Assembly (NCBI GenBank): GCA_949316235.1
Contig: OX438741.1
Span: 23,340,324-23,404,323 of the forward strand
Length of the DNA: 64,000 bases
Direction: 5' to 3'
Source: Oegoconia quadripuncta
Taxonomy: Eukaryota; Arthropoda; Insecta; Lepidoptera; Autostichidae
Shown here: in pieces, positions 1 through 14,100 of the stretch
Numbering within the stretch: the first letter of the stretch is position 1
Layout: every line of letters starts with the position of its first letter
Translations under genes and position numbers: made by a program
The notes under the pieces: generated by a model
The model's input: the letters and a program-made list of their open reading frames with translations, nothing else
Databases searched by the model: none
Told to the model about the DNA's origin: nothing

Positions 1-346
1 GGTTGACACTTAGAAATAAGTGTTGCATAATTCGGTACATACATATCTACACCTACGTCTTAATTGTTAGAATGAAACATTATGAAATAGTAACCTAGTT
101 GTAATTGTCCATTAATCGTAATATAGGAAAGCTGTCTTATACGAAATCTTTTCTATAACTAGATTTATCAAAAACTCCTCGGATTTACTTAATAATTATC
201 TATTAATAATGTAAGTAAAAACTAAAGGGCGCAACTACTGCTTAATAAATTTTTACTATGAAACTTCTTCGAATTTCCAATAAGACTAGCGACTGAGGCT
301 ATCCGGAAAGTTGATCAACATTATCAAAAGTAGACACTCATTAGAA

Positions 347-550
347 GACCGATTGGTGTAGTGGATTGTGACCCTATCATCGAGAGCAACGGTTAAGGGT
401 TCGAAATCCGCAAGGGTTTATTTATTCCCGAGTCATTGATGTTTATATAAATATTTATGTATATTTATCCGTTACCTAGTATCCATAGACAAGCTTTGCT
501 TAGTTAGGGACTAGATGATTGGTGTAAGTATTCGATGTATTAAAAAAAAG
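347..550 (+). mobile_element. tRNA-derived SINE, family A
   Basis: Starts GACCGATTGGTGTAGTGGAT (A-box-like), has a B-box-like GGTTCGAAATCC, then a body with CTAGTATCCATAG and GGGACTAGATGATTGGTGTA, and ends in an A-rich tail. Matches copies near 18636-18880, 23273-23507 and 43876-44080. A 3' part of the middle is shortened here. Confidence 0.8.
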
Positions 551-597
551 ATTTACACAAGTACTCTAGACAGTCTAAAAACTAATGTATCCCTTAC

Positions 598-1999
598 CCA
601 GTTCCTGTACCGAAAAAGATACATGAAGTGTATGACAGTCACGTTGATATTGTCTATGATGGCGTCAAGAGTCGTAGACAGGGTAAACAAGCACCAAATC
701 TCGCTACTGATGCACAGTAGTATGATGGTCCTTACCATGATACGGTATACCGAGTATAACCAACCGTGATCAAATAATGACAAACCTGCAAAATTAAAGA
801 TCGCTAACACATCACATTAAAGATCACTAAACTCATATAATGCTTTGATGGTTGGTCTCCAGTGGCATTTTTGTATCTACGAGTGTTTCTGTGCTTCGTA
901 AGGCACGTGATATCGGTGGTTGTTATAAGAATACTAGAATAATAGAGAAAGATACTATAGAACAGAAACATATTAAGAAAGTGTTTTATAAAATATCAGA
1001 CTATTTAGATTATAAATACACTTTCTTGCACAACAGGAGAATATACATTTTACAAAACACAATACTGAAAAGAGTACAATTAGCGGCCTTGCCACTAAGA
1101 GCGATCTCTTCCAGGCAACCTTTGGTAGAAGTATAACTTTATAGAACAGGTAGGTTGTGCAAAATTCGGATGCAGATATGAAATAGCTACATAATTAATT
1201 ACTCATTTAATAAACAAAAATGAAAACCATACATTTATACATATATATTATATACATAAATAGCTATATATGTACATATAGATGGATACTACATACATAA
1301 CAAAAATCCCGATAAACATCCATGGACACAACCAGCTCGTTCGCATAACCAGGCTGTTTCACAATTTTATTAATAATGAAATATTATTATGCCTTTTTTA
1401 AAAAGAGCAACTCGAGCTTCTTGCTGGTTCTTCTCAGGGGAAAATTGCCTTTTGAACAAGCAGTAGGTTTAAAAATGTAAAATCTGACTATTTTATCTGC
1501 GTTTATGACTTTGACTTAGGAAAAATCAATTAATATTTATTATACTTACTATGTTCCTACTTAGTAACCGCTAAGCGGTAGGTACCGATTATTAGTAAAA
1601 CAAATTTATATTTCTCTTATGTTTATGAAACTTAAAAAGTATTTTTAAATTGAATTAAGAAGCAAGCAATATTTTTTATTTTACCATACGACAGAGCACG
1701 ATTATATACCTACAACAATAACCTACATAGATTTCTTACTGGCTCAATTCAAACAAATCTTCTCTTTTCTATAGAATGTATTAGTATTTCTTAATCTGGT
1801 ATATTGTTATCGGCTCAAGAAGCGGCAAGTTGTTTGGGAGGGAACTATAAAACGTTATGAGCAAAACACCTGATGCGTAAGAGAATCGATAGACGGACTC
1901 AAAGAAAGCGGTTTCCAATTTCCCACTCGATTGCTTCAGGCCTCCTTGGGTCAATATCCTCAATAAGTTGGAGGGACATCGAATATCTCCAAACACCTT
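598..1999 (-). CDS. Odorant receptor, 5' exons only (partial at left edge)
   Basis: First two coding exons of a lepidopteran odorant receptor, a 7-TM ligand-gated channel subunit of olfactory neurons that works with Orco. Exon 1 ends at 1870 (donor CAG|GTGTTT) and encodes a segment with SSGKLETAFFES. Exon 2 is 785-598: acceptor TTTTGCAG, donor TGG|GTAAGG, 188 nt, 62 codons, with ISSEIWCLFT and NVTVIH, typical of the first TM region. The intron between them is phase 1. Exon 2 is about 47% identical (29 of 62 residues by eye) to exon 2 of the OR at 4328-15784 and has the same length and phases, so the two are tandem paralogues. Later exons must lie left of position 1. Oddity: the codon aligned with the paralogue's ATG is GTG (1996-1994) and the frame holds no other ATG. 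An acceptor-like AACTTTCAG directly precedes 1999, so an upstream coding exon is possible. Functional or pseudogene is undecided. Confidence 0.72.
1070..1140 (-). mobile_element. LINE 3' tail fragment
   Basis: Contains AAGAGCGATCTCTTCCAGGC, shared with fragments at 16140-16275, 23730-23870 and 58220-58330. These look like short 3' ends of one non-LTR family. Confidence 0.5.
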
Positions 2000-2138
2000 C
2001 TGAAAGTTAATATGCTTGAAGAACTTACCAACATCCAGTAAAAAGTAATAAAATAAAAAAATAATAAAACATCCTTAGTTCAGGCAAATTATACCCATAT
2101 AAAATAATTCCAACTGATATTATAACTGCGAAAGTTTG

Positions 2139-2183
2139 TGTGTGGGTGTGTGTGTGTGTGTGGGTGTGTGTGTGTGTGTGTGT
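2139..2183. repeat. (GT)n microsatellite
   Basis: Nearly uninterrupted GT dinucleotides with a few GGGT interruptions. Confidence 0.95.
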
Positions 2184-2194
2184 CTGTATGTATG

Positions 2195-2335
2195 CATGGC
2201 TGGTCGGATTTGGATGAAATTTGGTGGGTAGACAGATTAGGACCTGGATTAACATATAGGCATTCTTTTTTGGTGAACCGATTTTGATAAAAACTTCTAC
2301 ACGAACGAAGTCGCGGGCGGAAAGCTAGTAATAGA
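2195..2335 (+). repeat. Dispersed repeat, possibly Helitron-like 3' end
   Basis: Contains GGATGAAATTTGGTGGGTAG, CCTGGATTAACATATAGGC and the end CGCGGGCGGAAAGCTAGT. Related pieces occur at 18940-19035, 28285-28480 and 49380-49690. The CTAG|T end would fit the CTRR|T terminus of Helitrons, but no hairpin or 5' end was verified. Confidence 0.5.
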
Positions 2336-2599
2336 ATAAAATCAATAAAATTTCAAAATCTATTGGTCGACAAAAGAAGGAACGTTAGAAGCACACGGAG
2401 TAAAGAAGTTGACCGGGAGTTGAACCCAAAACTGAACAATCACAATTTTTTAATGAGCCATTGCATACTCGTGGTCTGCGAAGACAGAACTTTACTGCAA
2501 AATACTTCCCTATTATATTTGGGACAGAATTTTTCGAAATTCGGAAGTTTCCTAATAACATTCAGAATTTAATTGTCTGAAAAATACTATGACATGTGA

Positions 2600-4050
2600 A
2601 ACATCCGCAATCAGACGACAGAAAGAATTGAAGTGATTTTGAATCAATAAAAAAGTATGTATCCAACTGACAGACCATATTATTTAAAATTGGAACTATC
2701 CATGTCTGTTAAGTGACTGACAATTTTCAAACGACTAAAGATATGTAAGGTGAGGTTGTATGTGAATTTAAAAAAGTATTTATTAGTTCCATAATGCTTT
2801 TTTTTTCGTTTTATTCTCTCCTCTCGGAGAAGGCAAAGGGATATAAGCTCATAACAGCCATGTCTTATTTTTCTTATTTCTTCAGTTTATAAGTCAGTCT
2901 CAGTCAAAACAGGTAATTCGTCGTATACTTGGGGTAAACAGAGTCTAGTCACGGTCAAGTCATTCTTCAGTAAAGTGCCAGAATGCTTTACAAAAGATTT
3001 TGGCGGCTTCTTGTGGGAACCCGAAAGCTCCATTACGCACTTTAATTTACACTTCCCTTCACTTGTACACTATCACTAACGTTTGATGCACAATATTCTG
3101 CCATTATTAAACTTCAAAAGTTAGAATGCACAAATTATAAGAATTATAAAGAAAAATGCAACTTCACTCGCCGTGTTCCCGCCAAAAAGCCGTTCCATAA
3201 TGCACATATTATGTCGTAAAATATGCTACTTACCATGATCAACTGTAACTTCTATTTATCGAGTATGTATTTTGAAGAAAAGGCAAACGGATACAGAACC
3301 TTACAGAACAGAACAGACTTACTAAGTAAGTAAATCAAAAGATCAGGCGTTGATATAATTTTAATGAACAAGCTTTAATAGAATAATAAATTTAAATATG
3401 TATTAATGACTACAAATTACCATTTGGAAATCATTCAAAGCAATTTTAGAAATAAATTATGTACTACTGTGAGTATACTAATGACAACTGAGTGACTTTA
3501 TTTAAATATTTACCTATAATCGACTGAAGTAATTGTTGATTATTAAATTCTATTATTTATAAAAAAGAAAATCTTTACGGTACTTTCAAATGTATATGGT
3601 TATAATAAGTAACATTTGAATTTAACCAACTACGACGTTTGATATTTTCTGGAAGTTTAATAGCAGTTTTGTCGTGAGTGCTAATTTTGAGTCCAAAACA
3701 AGTGAAGGATTCTATAATAGAACCAAACTTGAGCCTATCACTTTGATTATATCATGACCATCGTGTGACCCATAATTTTTTTTCGGCTCTACCAGCGAAG
3801 AAAACATTTTGGCAAAATAAAAAAAACAATTGAAATAAAACTAAACAACACGATTTAAATAAATTACTTTTATTTTTTTTGTGACTTTTATGTCTTCTTC
3901 TTCTTCTGCAATAATTTTTTCGACCTTTATGATAAAAAGGAACAAAGCAAAAAAATCCGCTACCCTCATTGGCGTCCCCCTTTTAATGTTTTTTTGTTTT
4001 ATTATTCTTAGGTGTGCGTTCTGATTTGTTTCTGAACGTCTCCTTGACGG
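2600..4050. other. Intergenic, no feature recognised
   Basis: AT-rich spacer between the two OR genes. No exon-like segment with splice sites, no long ORF and no clear repeat boundary was seen. Confidence 0.5.
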
Positions 4051-4327
4051 GTTTATTTTTATTCTGCATCAGGAAATGCCAATTCGTCGAGTTCGAAATT
4101 CAAATCACTTTGCCTCACTGAGAGCAAAAAGCTCGCTCTTTTCAAGTGAAGTAAGCGACCTTTCCGAACTGGTGAGGTGAAAAGATCCAACAGTCAACAC
4201 TGAACTCGTGAAAAAAATCGATGTGCCATATCGAGTAGATAAAAACTTTTATATGGCATTCTTACTATAATATTTTTGCTAAAGTACTGTAATAGCCATG
4301 TGCAAAAAATGTATCCATATATTTGGT

Positions 4328-7300
4328 TTAGCCGTGACGTACTCGAAGTAAGAGGGTGAGAGCGCTGTATGAAGTCTTCACCAGCTGGAAAAGAAAATAC
4401 TAAATGAAATCGTAATCCGTTAGAAGTGATTTTTGTTTTTTTTTTAATTTTGGTCCAACTAATATCCAACTTTTATATGCACAGTCGGCAGCATAATTAA
4501 GGTAGCAGGTTTTCATTTATAAGTATATGTAGGAGAAATTCTAAAGCGAAATTGATTTGAATAATATATAATGTTCAGTTACACTTGAAAGTCTATCTGA
4601 ACTTTATCTATCACGTGATGACACCTATCAAGGAGTCAATGTATCAAGGTGTAATAACAAATTCCAACAACAAGACGCTCCAAACAATATCATAAATTTC
4701 CGTGTTCAAATTTGAATTTAACAATACCCGTAGATCGAGGGTCGAACATAGTGAAATTTAAAAATTCTCATGGTCCGATCGAAGTGGAATATAAAATTCC
4801 TGATAGCCCGACATGTCGGACAGCAAGGAATTAAAATTCCTCGTCGTCCGACATGTGGGACAACGTTGTCGAGGGAATGTCGGACAACATTGTCGAACCA
4901 CGCGGCCGGAGGGAAAAATTTTATTAATTATTATAACATTGATGACATGACTCGATAGATGTAAAGCACGGAAAAAGAATAGACTCAACCCGTCTCTTCC
5001 CGTGGGTATCGTAAAAGGCGACTATGGGACATTACACCAAAAAACATTTGCGCGTTTTAGCGGCGATTCGGTTCAACCCCTGTCACGTGTATATTTCGAA
5101 AGCTGAACCGTGGGTATTGTTTCGAGCATTGAACTTTTAAAGTTTGGAACACCATAAGCGCACAAGTATGCTTCGGATGTCTCTTCATCATTTGGGATAA
5201 AAGTCGTGACATATATATAATAACAGGCGCTAGAAACGTGCCATCGTCATTAGATCATCTGCCTAGCTGGCTAGCTACCACCAACTTATCTAAATCTGCC
5301 GCCAAGCAGCAATGTTAATAGCATTATTGTGTTCCGGTTGTCAGAGATAAGATAGCCAGTCCTCCAAATGTGTTGGGGTTTCCGGGTCAGTACGCTTCCA
5401 CCTTCGACCTCATTTTCACTTAACATCAGGTGTGATTGAGGTCAAGTACCAACCCGTTGTGCATTAAAAAAAATCATTTATTATACATGGTAATATATTG
5501 TACACATTTACCTATATTTAGAAGAAAAAATGAGAAAAAAAACTTACAGTGGCATATGAGTTGAGTGAGAGATCGTAGAGTCCTCCTGCTGTAAGCACGA
5601 GTGGGCGGGAGGCCCGTATTGCAACCAACATCAGGCGTACGCGCACATGCCGTGCTCTTCCTATCCCGCATTCCCACCCTGAGCAGTATACCGCCTCGCG
5701 AATGCTCTCGCTCTAAACAAACACCATTCATAATAACTAAAATCTTTACTTTACGCATCTCTTTAACATTGAAAATCATCATAAATTCGTCATAAAAGAA
5801 TGCTTCCAATTGGCATAAATAATGACATCAAGCTAAATTTAACACAGGTTTATTTTGAAATTTGACCGCCTCCTTGGTTCAATGTTCAACAAATGTTTAC
5901 GAATCGGAGGTCGCGGGTTCGATCACCAGCGGGGCACATGTATAGTAATCGGTTTGGTTGGTGGTAGTGCATTTTAAATGTGCTCCTGGCTAGCTACCAA
6001 CATCTTATCTAAGTCTGACGACAAACAGCAATGTTATATTGCATTGTTGTGTACCGGTTGTCAGAGATAAGATCGTCAGTCTCGTCTCCCAAATAAGATG
6101 GGGTTTTGCGGGTCAGTATACGCTTTTATCTTCAGCCTTATCTTCCCTTAACATCAGGTGTGATTGAGGTCAAGTGCTAACAAATTGTGCATAAAAAAAA
6201 ACATACAGGGAGACAAACTCATGACCGTGGAGGAGGACAATGATGATGTGATGATAGACCAATTTGCATAATATCACACATAAGTAAAGCAACAATTTCA
6301 TGAGCCGCATTAAACCGGCTTCGCATTTATAGTTCACTGAAAGCGTGTAAATTGCCCTATTATTAGAAACCACAGCTGCAGTATGAACTTTATTATTGAA
6401 AGAAAAAATGTAGCTTGACTCTGTGGAAAATGTGTGATTATGTTAAAATATTGCCTTAGTTGACTGTAGTTGAAATGGTTTTATTAATAACATTAGCTAT
6501 GGATATACTGATGAATGTTGTTTATCATAAACATACATTTTTAGTATCATTAGATAGTCTAAGTAACTAAACACAAAGTTAAGTAATGTAGTTAAAGTGG
6601 GGCCAATTTAGTAGATCACATTTGATACTTCATCAATATTCAACAACATAACCTTGTAACGGCGGGCCTTCGATCATCTACACTATGGTATAGCACGTCA
6701 TACAATAACAAAGCTTATACTTGGCACATGCGTGAATTTCACCTTAATTAGCAGGTCACCTCTCAATGAAGCTAAGACTGGCAGATGTCAAATGTGATCT
6801 ATTAAATTGGTCCTACTTTAGTTACATGGACGATATATGAAATTAACCGAAAATTATGTTTGTTCCGTAATTATTCCACACGGGTTTTTTAAACTAACGA
6901 TGTTGGTATTTATGTCTTTGTATTAGTATTCAAGTGATATTATAGTGAGTAGGATTTTTAGTAAGAAAAAGATACGTTCTATATTTGTATGTATCGCTCT
7001 TTGTCTGCAATAAAAAACTTTAAATTGGTTTTTCCTTCCGAGGGTTTGCTGGAAGAAATCTCTTACAGAGATAAGCTCGCCTTTTGTATATTGTAATTTC
7101 TGTCCTATGTTTTTTTCCAATGTATGTGTTATAAGTAATAAAGGATTAAATAAATAAATAAAATATTTTCTGTTAGAATTTCAATTGTATACAATAGAAT
7201 AAATAGGATTGTGTCTAGTATCTATAGTTAGTCAATTAGAGGAAACGATATCTTAAGCAAATTGAATAATATACCTATTGCTTTCTTTATTTTCCAATTA

Positions 7301-8066
7301 GACTTGGTAGGTATGCAATAGGCCGAGCTCTAGTAGCAGTCCCTTTCGTTATGATATCTCTCCGACCCGACGTTTGGAAACGACCAATTTTCTGCAATTT
7401 ATTGAGGATTAGGGACACCCTTCCCTTTTATTCGCACTATATCTCAGTCTGCTTACTCTGTGTTTATTCTGTTATCTCTTTACTACATTAAAGACAAAAA
7501 TCGTTAAAAAACTGCAAAAAAAATCCAACAGCCAAGTCAAACTACAAAATAAGTAAGTAATACCTATATAAAGTAATCATTGCTAATTTCATTAACAAGT
7601 AGCTAGACTAGAGTTGCCATCCTCTAAACTTTATAAACCAGCATTTGAAGTTGGAAATAGGACACAGTTAATGTAAAGCTAGTAAAATACGCCATATACT
7701 CAACTATGTATCAATTAATATCAATTTTTAAATTTCTCTTCAAATTATATTTATTTATTTATTTATTTATTCACACGAAATCTTAACAGCATTTAAATAT
7801 ATATTTAACAATCAATATCTTTAATCTTGCATGCCAGATAATAAGATTTCAATACTGTCTGTATGTTTGATCCAGTAGCAAACTGATCCCAATAATTACT
7901 AAACTATTACTAAAACAAATCAATGAGGATAAACCAGACATTAATGAAAATTAAGATCGCAAGTGCTACAAGTTCCACATGATGTTTATAGAAGCTGAGA
8001 TAATGGGGTATAAGGGTAGGGACAGGAACCTGAGGGGAGGGGGAGTATACAAGATTTTTTTAATTA

Positions 8067-8112
<46 letters not shown>

Positions 8113-11100
8113 TGTGCGCGCATGTGTTTTCCTGTTGCTGTACTATTGTAACTATAATTTACTATTGATTTCCCTTTTAAAGGCACCTGGTTTTAGACAG
8201 AATATATCGGCTTCCTGGAACCTGACATTATAAGTACCGCGGCATCGAGTCATGACGGAATTCTTTGCATAATTCGTCTCCGTTGTGGGTTCATAAAATA
8301 TATACGAAATAATATAGCTTATTTTTTTAATGAAAATTTCTATTTAATCCTCATATCCGGTTTGTTAGTATTGTAAGTCTGTGTGAATAATACACTTTTT
8401 ATTGGCACCGTAAATACGTTCTATTCGTATCGTATACAAACTACGAATTTATTGAACTAACTGGCAAGCTAGCAACTAAATAGAAAAACCTCTTGTGCGC
8501 AAAATAGCAAGTGGGTAAGAAAAAAGTTAAAGAAACAGGATATCACCAGAACGTTTCATATATACAGGACACTCCAGGAGCCACAAAAATCAGTATATGC
8601 CCTGGGATAACAGAACGCTTGGCAACTCTAATCTATACCCATAAAATAGTTGAGTAAACTTAACCAGAAAAATTCCGTGTTGAAAGAAGCCGGTTTAATT
8701 TAAATGGTGGTTGGATTTCCCGAGTTAATCACGATGTTTACATTAACTGCATCTGACCTGCATTTTGATTTCGTCACACCAACGGCAGAATATAAATAAC
8801 TGGAACATGTTATACCCGAAGTAGAGGAGACACATGAGGAACTTTGCTAAGCCATCCGTTATAGTCTGTAAGGAAATGACTCAGATAGGTAAACAAACTA
8901 AAGATACTTTATAGCTAAAGATAGGCAATGTCCCAACATTGGGGTATGTTGATGCGTAACTCAAAATTACTGGGTTACAACGAACTTTTTAAATGAACCA
9001 CCTACAATAACATCTACAAAGTAACAAAACCCATTTACCGTGGTAACTTGATACCCAGCGAAACATATGAGCATACTGCTGGCAGCGAATTGACATAACA
9101 TCGGTGTACTTAGCACAGTGCGCAATTCCAATGTTTGGCTAAAAACAAAGACATTCAATTACTCCTAGCGATAGAAGGAGAAAGCGAACAAAATGGTAAT
9201 ATACTCTAGCTAACTAGGCGCTTGGCTAATTTTGCTAAAATAAAAGGATTTGCGAAGAAAATATGCCAACAACATACGTACGGTACAATGCGTACGCATA
9301 AGCTAAAATGTTCACAATGGCCACTCTATTGTTTTTAATGTAATCTCTTTAGCTAAGAACAAGTATAATGCATGCTGACCATGAAGTCAATGCCCTGGAC
9401 TTCATCAACATCATTCTAAAAAGGACGGCACATTACTAAAACCCAAGGTCCCAAAAGCATGACACTGGGGATCAAGACGAAAACGACATCTTGCACATCA
9501 AAATCGGTCAAGCCGTTCAGGCTACAGAATATAAAATTGTAATCTACATACATTACATCAGACACACATCCGAAACATATTACCATCCTACCTGACACAG
9601 TCGGGTTAACGTAACCTTATGTTTGTCCATTCTTCTCTGGGAAGTCGGCCTTTTAAATGTGCAAATATTTTTTCGAATGACAATTTGAAATAAATATCAT
9701 CAACATCATTATCATGTATAAATGGTGTAATACCGTACCTCAAAATAAATTGATGTTGTTCTACCAAATTGCGCAACCTATCAACGTATTTCTGGTAGAA
9801 TTCTTCTTTGAGATATATTGAATTTAGTTGTTTATCTGAAAATTGAAAATAAATTGTTCCATTCAATACATTCAGATTTTTTTTAAATAAAATACAGAGT
9901 TATTTTTGCAGTTGTTTTAATACAGCTAACTATTAACTTGATTTATCTATACGTAAAAAATTCGTATTGATAAATCAAGCTAGGGGTCCGTTTATGAAGT
10001 CCTTTTAAATCACTTTCTATAAACGACTTTCTGCTGTTATAAGTGTTCGGTTACTATATTAATTACATTGAGTCCCAAGATCCATGGAAAACGAAGGGGT
10101 AGTACCGTAAATATTGTAAATAATATATTTTATTGAAAAGAAACCTCATTTTATATATAATTGTAAGAAAAAATATTTAAAAGAAGTAGGTAATTTTTTT
10201 TTTCGGCAAGTCATCATATGACGAGTATAATGCACGTACGCGAATAAAACATTGTCTACGGTAGAGACCTTATATTTTTTCTTTTAAATGTCATATTCTT
10301 AACTTAAGAAATCTTATAAATGTGTCTAGCTAACCTTGTCAATATGTAAAGCTACTATTTGAGCTTAGCATTGCTAGAGTTAAAACGACTGTGACATACA
10401 GACGGATGGACGGGCGGAGCTGTAAAGGTTCCGGTTTTGCCTTTTGGTTACGGAACTCTAAAAGGGACCTAGTCCTCGAGTCATGTGTAATATAGACACA
10501 CACAATTTGTTAACCCTTAGAAGAACACAAGAATTTTAATCAAATTGCGGTATGTAAGTAATTTAGGTAAAGGGTCCAACGTATCCTTCAATGTATCTGG
10601 TATTAAGACCAAGAGGTCGAAACCTTGAATGAAAAGTCAATTGTTATTTTCCATTCGTCAACAAAAAATGCTACTATGGATCGAACATTAAAAATTACCC
10701 TCCCCTGATTAAAGAACATCAATTTGAACCTTACTCTTAATTATTTAAAATGTGAATTACCTTCAAAACCTTTACTGCAATCATGGAGAATATTCTCAAA
10801 ACAGTCATGGAGAATTTGATATTGGCAGAGCAGGTGCATCAAATGGGCCTGCATTATTAGATCGTTAACCATAACGAAGTAGGAGGCGTAGTGGAACGCG
10901 ATCAGGACAGCAGCATATGTAGAAGGATAACGATGTGGAGTATGGTAATTGAACGGTAGACGCACCGTTACTACAAGATTGTATTCCAAATCATCTAGTA
11001 ATGGATACACATACCTGAAAATAACGTCCTCATTTCATCATCATTATCATATCAGCCAGAGGACGTCCACTGCTGAAAATAAATCTCCCCTATAGATTTC

Positions 11101-14100
11101 CAGAGTGACCGGTTGGAAGCCGCTCAAATCCAGCGATGTGTATCAGGTCGTCAGTCCACCTTGTGAGTTGAAGTCTCATGCTGCGCTTGCCAATCCAATC
11201 CAAAACCTTAATATCCCAACGGCCATCACTTCTTTCAGCTATAGCTAGCGAATGTGCCTTGCCCACTGCCATTTTAACTTACAAATACACTACGTTATAG
11301 CAGGGACTTCTGTTCTTCTGCAGATTCCCTTATTCCTGATTCGATTTCGAAGTAAAACATCGAGCGTCGTCCCCTCGTTGCATGACTTTGAGCTTTCTTA
11401 TGAGACTCTTTTTTGAGATAACTTTCCTCATTTAGTATTACTTACCTACCTACTAAATATTTTATCCAAAAAGTTATTGTGTCCGATTTTATTTAAATGT
11501 TGTGTGGCACAAAGAACCAAAGGAAGTAGGAAAAGAGATAGATATGGAATGGAATTCGGCTCTGATGAGAGCCGTACTTTAAATCATTTTATATTCAAAC
11601 TTCTTAGCGAGTCGATGACAAAAACATCAAATTCTTGAGGATCAGAACGGCATTGTCTGTGGTATCGTATATAGTGTACAAGATTCAATAAAATTATCGT
11701 ACACGTACGTTACACTGAACCAAGGCAAAAATAAAAAAAGAGTTAAAAAAAATCTTACCAAGCTGCTACAGTGCAACTTCCCAAAGAAAGAAGCAACTTG
11801 AAATATCTTTCATTGTTTCTAAGCCAAAACTCGACGATGGCTCTTCGCTTAGGTGTCGACATATCAAAGTGTGGTGACTCCATAGACATTGCAAGCTTCT
11901 TATAGATATCTTTATGTTGCATCTGATATAAACAAAGGAGGCACTTTGGACATATTATTTATATTCATGACTCTGTTGCATGTTCAATCTTGAATATGAT
12001 TCAACAATATTCTGTTCGAATAAGATATGTCACTATTATCGGATGCACTAGTACATAAAATGCCTCGTAGTAAGTACACAGAATAGAATAAAGTGTAGTT
12101 GGTGCCAAAACTATTTCATAAAGAATACTTAGTGTACAGTCGACGATACGACGACCGTAGCACCACCAATCTAACTACCGGTGACGCTGCCGGAAATGTG
12201 AACGTAGCGAGACCTGAATATTACGGTTGTAGTGCGGCCATCTGCATACTCCTTGTGTAAATGGCGAATACAGAATCTAGTAACTTCAGGATTTGTTTAT
12301 TTGCAAACTAGGGATTCTATACAGCGTCTCTACGAGCTTTGAGCTTCTAGAAAAGCTTTTCGCTTGAGGTTTTAAGACATGATTGCAAATTCAGCAGTTA
12401 ATAGCATACTTGTATTCGGAGTACATGAATATTTTATTTTGTATCTACCTACAGAGTACAAAATAAACGCTTACCATGAAGTATCTATTGACAATCCCAC
12501 CTCCACTCTCCTCCCACTGTAACTCCTATAAGCTAGGATCGACAGTGGTACTCGACACGGCGCCTACTGAAGGTAGACGGTGCCCTACGTACCTTGGACC
12601 CCATGCTAATTAAAGAAAGAAATAGGGTGTGTAAGTAAGAAAAACGTTTCCCACTTCCCCCCTTGGCAAATGGGAGTGTAGCCAATGAAATGCAACATGG
12701 CACTAAGGCCATCCCTATGGGGAAGGATCACCCTCCTTGAAGCTCGGCCTCCTGCTTTCGTATACACCACGGACTGCGCCTAGATGCAGTGAGCGTGGCG
12801 GTAGCAGTTAAGGCTACCGCGAGTAATAGTGCCAGTAATACGAATGGCAAAAACGCTTGAAAGCTCGGAAGTTGTGTCTGTTTAAAACCAGTATCTATTG
12901 ACAGTAAGCAACATTGTTTTTATGTGAAATCTAAAACATTCTTGCAACACGATTACAAATCTGCAAATATTGCTTCTAGTCTTCAAACGACACAACTTTT
13001 CATATAGAACCTTTCAGAATTCTCAAAACCATAGTTACCAAATTACTATGCGATCGAAAAAAAATTGTGTTAGGAGTCTAAAATATTTCGTGAAAAACAA
13101 AAGTTGTTTTTTTTAAGAACTAGAATCATTACCTGCCATAGAAATCTCAAGCTCGTAGGCAAGACACCTGTATACATTATGATAGATTAAAGAATCTTAG
13201 TGTATGTCACCTACTATACCTGAGAGCTCGTAACATCGTGGCCTAAGAAAATTCCACTGATATATTCTGTACTGGGTGTATTTACAATATCACTTATTAT
13301 TACACTAATGAATCATATTTCAAGGCAGCGGCATTGTGCGTTGGCCGAAAGTTCGCAAATTGCCCATATTTAGCATTTATGAGTTATTGTTCTTTAATGA
13401 ACGTCTTGAAAGCCAACTTTTATGATCTAGGTGCCTACTTTTGAAGCATTCGCTGGTATTTTTTTCTTGTTCTGCTAATCTTGTTCTTATTTAAAGCGTA
13501 TAAGTAGATAACTACTTAGATTATGGTTAGGAATACTTAGTTTATTTTATTTTTTTTATATGAAAGGGCGGCAAACAAGAATCTTAATATATTTCTGGAT
13601 ACAGTGCGACTTTGGCCGTTCTGACAATAACCTGTATGTGTTATTTATGTAGGCAGTAACTAGTCTATTTCATTATTTAAATCTCTCAGTGTATCATGAG
13701 CTAGAGGAGGTGGTAAATGAAGGACGTCTCTTTTTGGCATGGATTATAATAAGGCATGTCGTTTTTCATATTTACCATGACCTTATATCTATATATGGCG
13801 ATAAGATGCATCAAAGTAGCGCTGATGTTGGCGATGATTCCATCCAAAGTAGAAGACATAGTCAACAAGTACCAAAGCTCGCTGCACACGCACAAGATAA
13901 TGATAAACTTAACTGTGGTACTGTACGAGATATACAATAACCCCCTGTCGCTCGAAGACAGACCTGCCAACAAGTTTACCTCGTTTGAGTGAACACCAGG
14001 ACAGTTGCATTAAACTCTTCAAAAGCGTTTAGTTAAATTACAGTTGCTTTGTGTAGATAACTAACTCACAATTGTGGCAGAAGTACGAAGTGCATTTCGG

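Noticed and set aside
2025..2255. 76-codon ORF with a Thr-His run
   Set aside because: The run is the translation of the GT microsatellite.
5474..5809. 111-codon minus-strand ORF
   Set aside because: The frame is wrong. The same DNA in another frame is OR exon 8 (5712-5548) with perfect splice sites and OR motifs.
9416..9598. Membrane-like minus-strand ORF between OR exons 5 and 6
   Set aside because: It coincides with a dispersed repeat also present at 18240-18360; exons 5 and 6 join in phase without it.
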